DNA from: Bacteroidota bacterium
GTDB taxonomy: Bacteria; Bacteroidota; Bacteroidia; UBA4408
Assembly: GCA_963169745.1 (NCBI GenBank)
Contig: CAUJCU010000002.1
Location: forward strand, 372,001-436,000
Reading direction: 5' to 3'
Length of the DNA stretch: 64,000 bases
Below are positions 61,328-64,000 of this stretch, piece after piece (within the stretch, counting starts at the first letter, position 1; every line of letters starts with the position of its first letter). The notes beneath the pieces are model-generated. The model searched no databases. It worked only from the letters and a program-made list of their open reading frames with translations, and was not told where the DNA came from. Position numbers and translations under genes: made by a program.

Positions 61328-61402
61328 GGTTTCGTAGTTCAACGGATAGAATAGAAGTTTCCTAAACTTTTGATCCCAGTTCGATTCTGGGCGAGACCAC
61401 CA
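61328..61402 (+). tRNA. tRNA-Arg(CCT)
   Basis: The cloverleaf folds fully. The acceptor arms are GGTTTCG (61328-61334) and CGAGACC (61392-61398). The D-stem is GTTC/GAAT. The anticodon stem is GAAGT (61354-61358)/ACTTT (61366-61370) with loop TTCCTAA. The T-arm is CCCAG/CTGGG with loop TTCGATT. The anticodon CCT (61361-61363) reads AGG. The discriminator is A61399 and the gene encodes CCA (61400-61402). The body without CCA is 72 nt. Confidence 0.95.
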
Positions 61403-61416
61403 AAATAATACACGCC

Positions 61417-61893
61417 CTATAATAAATTCTTTAAAGCCTCTGGAATTAAGGGATGTATATTTCCGCCATGATGGTGAATGTCCCGAACAATTGTTGATGT
61501 TATGTGCATGTATCCGGGGTCGGTAAGTAAAAATACAGTCTCCGTTTCAGGAGTAAGTACTCTGTTGTTTTGAGCTATATTTTGTTCAAATTCAAAATCA
61601 GTTACCGAGCGTAAGCCTCTTAAAATAAACCGAGCACCTACTTGTTTGCAAAAAGAGGTAGTTAAGCCCTCAAACACAGCTATTTCAACTTGAAGGTAGT
61701 TTTTAAAAGTTTCTTTCAAAAAAAGTTGCCGTTGTTCTAAGTTAAAATATTTCTTTTTCTCGGTATTATTTCCAATTGCCACAATAACCTTATCAAATAA
61801 GGGCAACGCTCTTTTTACAAGGGCTTCATGGCCTCGAGTTATAGGGTCAAATGATCCCGGAAAAACAGCTATTTTGGGTATGTAATTATCCAT
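61417..61893 (-). CDS. coaD: Phosphopantetheine adenylyltransferase
   Basis: A 158-residue nucleotidyltransferase of CoA biosynthesis. The motifs FPGSFDPITRGH (xxGH) and ITSTIVRDI are intact. The ATG at 61893 gives the normal length; an upstream TTG at 61917 would overlap rsmD. It lies 10 nt behind rsmD, the usual coaD-rsmD pairing. Confidence 0.93.
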   Translation of the reverse strand: MDNYIPKIAVFPGSFDPITRGHEALVKRALPLFDKVIVAIGNNTEKKKYFNLEQRQLFLKETFKNYLQVEIAVFEGLTTSFCKQVGARFILRGLRSVTDFEFEQNIAQNNRVLTPETETVFLLTDPGYMHITSTIVRDIHHHGGNIHPLIPEALKNLL

Positions 61894-61903
61894 CAAATTA
61901 AGA

Positions 61904-62440
61904 TTAGGAATATGCAAAAATACTGAAAGTTATTTTCCCATAATTTCTACTGCTTTTTAAATTGGGGTTAAAAGCAAAATTATGCCCTGTTTCGTGTTCT
62001 AAAATAAATAAACCAAAATCGGTAAGAAGTTTGTTTTCAAATACCAAAGCAATTAAACGTTCCTGCTCATGCATCGTAAAAGGAGGATCGGCAAAAATAA
62101 TATCAAATTTTTCTTGCATCTTAGGTAATAGCTGAAACACATCAAAGTGTATAACTTTTATTTGATTGAAACCAAACTGAATGGCTTGCTTTTTGACAAA
62201 AGCAGTACATTTAGAAGCATTGTCAACAGCAATAATATTGGACACTCCACGCGAAGCAAATTCAAAACTAATGTTTCCTGTACCGCAAAATAAATCTAAT
62301 ACCTTTACCGATTCAAAATCAATTCGGTTTTGCAATATATTAAACAAGCCTTCTTTGGCAAAATCAGTAGTTGGCCTTGTCGGTAATCCCTGAGGCGGAA
62401 CTATTTTTTTGTTTTTATGTGTGCCGCTTATAATACGCAA
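61904..62440 (-). CDS. rsmD: 16S rRNA (guanine966-N2)-methyltransferase
   Basis: A 178-residue SAM enzyme beginning MRIISGTHKNKKIV (TTG start at 62440). Motif I is VLDLFCGTGNISFE and motif IV is the catalytic DPPF. It overlaps the DUF3822 gene by 13 nt and is followed by coaD, the usual Bacteroidota order. Confidence 0.94.
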   Translation of the reverse strand: MRIISGTHKNKKIVPPQGLPTRPTTDFAKEGLFNILQNRIDFESVKVLDLFCGTGNISFEFASRGVSNIIAVDNASKCTAFVKKQAIQFGFNQIKVIHFDVFQLLPKMQEKFDIIFADPPFTMHEQERLIALVFENKLLTDFGLFILEHETGHNFAFNPNLKSSRNYGKITFSIFAYS

Positions 62441-63300
62441 TGGGCTGCATTTATAATGTTAAAAAAGAAATGACTGGGTAAGGGATTAAATCCTCCGCTA
62501 AACTTATAATTTCGGTGGCTACTTATAAACTCTATGTTTCGGATATATTTGTACAATAAACTGTAAACAGTTGATTTTTTCTCGATTTCGCCACACAGCT
62601 TTAATGTAATTTCTTCAGGATTAAATTTTAAAGTTTCGTAAGCCATAAGGGTATAGTAAGCCACATCTTCGGTAGATACGTATTTGAATGAATTAAAAAA
62701 TACCATTTTATGATTAGCTACAGCCATCAGCTCAAAGTTTCCGTTTTGAATGTGTGCCAAAATAATATTTTCACTGCTGTTTTTATATTCTATCATTCCT
62801 TGTGCAATTAGCACCTCAGCGTGATTCAAAAAAGTAACCTTGCCAAAAAGTTTTGCAAAACCCAGAACATAATTATCTGGAACAGCAAATAATAAATAAC
62901 TATAAATACTACTAAGCAATCGGAATTCAACTTTCGAATTATCTATAGCACCTACAGTAAATGTTAATATGCTTTGGGCATTGTTTTGGTCAAACAAAGC
63001 CTGAGGAACTAAGGTAAAAGATTCTGAAATTACCACTACTGTTACGGTTTTAAAGGACAAATTGAAAAAAACCGACTCTTTATAATATTTCTCAAACAGT
63101 TCAAAGCTCGTGGCGTAGTTTTGATTGTTCATAAAGTTAATTTGCTCAACGGCTGCGTAGGTCTGGTTTTTATCGTTAATTAAACAACATGATGCGCCTT
63201 TTAAACCTATGCTTATAATAAGATGGTAAGTTAACGGAGTATTTCTTTCCAGTTCCTCATCAATAACGCTTAAAGCCGGTTTTGTAAAAAGTGCTTCCAA
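62428..63300 (-). CDS. DUF3822-family protein
   Basis: A 290-residue soluble protein of the DUF3822 family, thought to have an actin-like ATPase fold. The gene is always seen next to rsmD and coaD in the Bacteroidota I recognise. The stretch LIISIGLKGASCCLI resembles a phosphate-binding strand-loop and VVVISESFTLVPQALFD is a family-like motif. The start is TTG at 63300. Its function is unknown. Overlap with rsmD (13 nt) suggests co-translation. Confidence 0.8.
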   Translation of the reverse strand: MEALFTKPALSVIDEELERNTPLTYHLIISIGLKGASCCLINDKNQTYAAVEQINFMNNQNYATSFELFEKYYKESVFFNLSFKTVTVVVISESFTLVPQALFDQNNAQSILTFTVGAIDNSKVEFRLLSSIYSYLLFAVPDNYVLGFAKLFGKVTFLNHAEVLIAQGMIEYKNSSENIILAHIQNGNFELMAVANHKMVFFNSFKYVSTEDVAYYTLMAYETLKFNPEEITLKLCGEIEKKSTVYSLLYKYIRNIEFISSHRNYKFSGGFNPLPSHFFFNIINAAHCVL

Positions 63301-63343
63301 GTGTATCTATTTTTGATATGGTTAAATTCTGTAAATTATTTTA

Positions 63344-64000
63344 TTAATAAAATATCATAGTAGCTATAGCCAAAAGCGCACCGGCTATAATAACCATAAA
63401 TTTTTGCATATTAAAACGGTGGTTTTCTGACGACTCAAATAATATAGTTGTTGATATGTGCAGAAATATACCGATAACTACTGCCATAATTTTTTGATAA
63501 TAATTACTTAAATCAAAGGTTTGAACATGATTAAAAAAAGCACTAAACATCATGCCCAATGGGGTCATTAATGCAAAAATACTCAATAAAATTAAACTTT
63601 TGGTTTTTGATATACCGCTTTGTGACAGCAGGCTCATAAGAGCCAAAGCAATTGGAATATTATGGATCACAATCCCAAAAACCAACATATCTGATGTATG
63701 CTCATTATGTGTCCCTCCAACAGGCATACCTTCAAAAAAGGCGTGAATACATAAACTGAGTAACATGGTAAAAGGAATTGCAGCCTTTTCGGAATGGGCA
63801 TGTGCATGAATATGCCCGTGCTCAATTCCTTCTGAAAAATAATCTAAAACAAGCTGCAAAAAAAACCCCAGTAACAAAAATATGCCTATGGAATGGTCGC
63901 CTCCTGCATATACCTCGGGCATTAAATGTAAAGCTGTTATAGAAAAAAGATAAGCCCCGCTTAAGGCTAATAAAAGCTTTAATTTATGGGTATTCCACGA
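63344..64000 (-). CDS. ZIP-family metal transporter (5' part outside window)
   Basis: The frame stays open past an internal ATG at 63922 to the window edge, with a membrane segment ALSGAYLFSITALHLMPEV that belongs to the protein, so the start lies outside. About 218 residues are visible. A His-rich loop (HGHIHAHAHSE) follows the third segment, and the ZIP metal-site motifs are HAFFEG and HNIP. ZIP proteins import Zn(II), Fe(II) or other divalent ions. The specific metal is unknown. It is 43 nt upstream of DUF3822 on the same strand. Confidence 0.9.
   Translation of the reverse strand, partial: SWNTHKLKLLLALSGAYLFSITALHLMPEVYAGGDHSIGIFLLLGFFLQLVLDYFSEGIEHGHIHAHAHSEKAAIPFTMLLSLCIHAFFEGMPVGGTHNEHTSDMLVFGIVIHNIPIALALMSLLSQSGISKTKSLILLSIFALMTPLGMMFSAFFNHVQTFDLSNYYQKIMAVVIGIFLHISTTILFESSENHRFNMQKFMVIIAGALLAIATMIFY

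Overview
The window is about 64 kb of an AT-rich chromosome from a member of the Bacteroidota. The evidence is the TAnnTTTG-type promoters, a PorX regulator, secreted proteins ending in type IX secretion (T9SS) sorting domains, Bacteroidota-restricted families (DUF3822, DUF6340) and a eukaryote-like citrate synthase. No rRNA, CRISPR array, insertion sequence or prophage was seen. One tRNA gene, tRNA-Arg(CCT), lies at 61328-61402.

Region 1 (1-9870) is a respiratory and nitric-oxide block. A leftward operon encodes a CuA subunit II, a heme-copper oxidase subunit I with Asn at the position of the active-site Tyr, a SCO copper chaperone and a small membrane protein. Divergently, a rightward run encodes a triple-DUF2249/RIC/hemerythrin fusion, a DUF1858-DUF2249 protein, a His-rich 12-TM protein, a DUF59 protein, a 3-Cys Rrf2 regulator, two AhpD-like proteins and a frameshifted SDR. 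The 222-bp gap between the two sides holds two perfect palindromes next to promoter-like boxes. A second NO-type operon (20148-22716, leftward) has a second 3-Cys Rrf2 regulator, a methyltransferase, a second RIC protein and an azurin. Together these look like NO reduction (oxidase-derived NOR fed by azurin), NO sensing (Rrf2 Fe-S proteins) and repair of nitrosylated iron centres (RIC). This reading is inference from families and context.

Region 2 (9890-20054) carries a RmlD-like reductase, a T9SS-exported PQQ-type sugar dehydrogenase, an acyltransferase-pssA-purS-dCMP deaminase-ctpA run, an outer membrane protein, and a 606-residue nitronate-monooxygenase-like protein with a Cys-rich C-terminal part and no assigned function. 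Region 3 (23095-40264) is mostly housekeeping: rnr, trmB, a Cys/Met PLP enzyme, rnhA, marC, porX, rbfA, eno and gltA, with an MBOAT/SGNH pair, a glycosyltransferase, a thioesterase and a membrane-anchored patatin.

Region 4 (40334-47239) is a single 2301-residue repeat protein for T9SS export: four 170-residue repeats, five Ig-like repeats, a PKD-like domain and a sorting domain. Region 5 (47525-53291) has PhaJ- and PhaB-like proteins, uvrB, a DUF6340 lipoprotein and another His-rich membrane protein. Region 6 (53300-58760) is an accessory stretch with two lipoproteins and an MmeI-family (type IIL) restriction-modification enzyme whose conserved N-terminus lacks a normal start codon. Region 7 (58764-64000) has a PadR-PspC operon with two dyads at its promoter, the tRNA, then coaD, rsmD, DUF3822 and a ZIP transporter that runs off the window.
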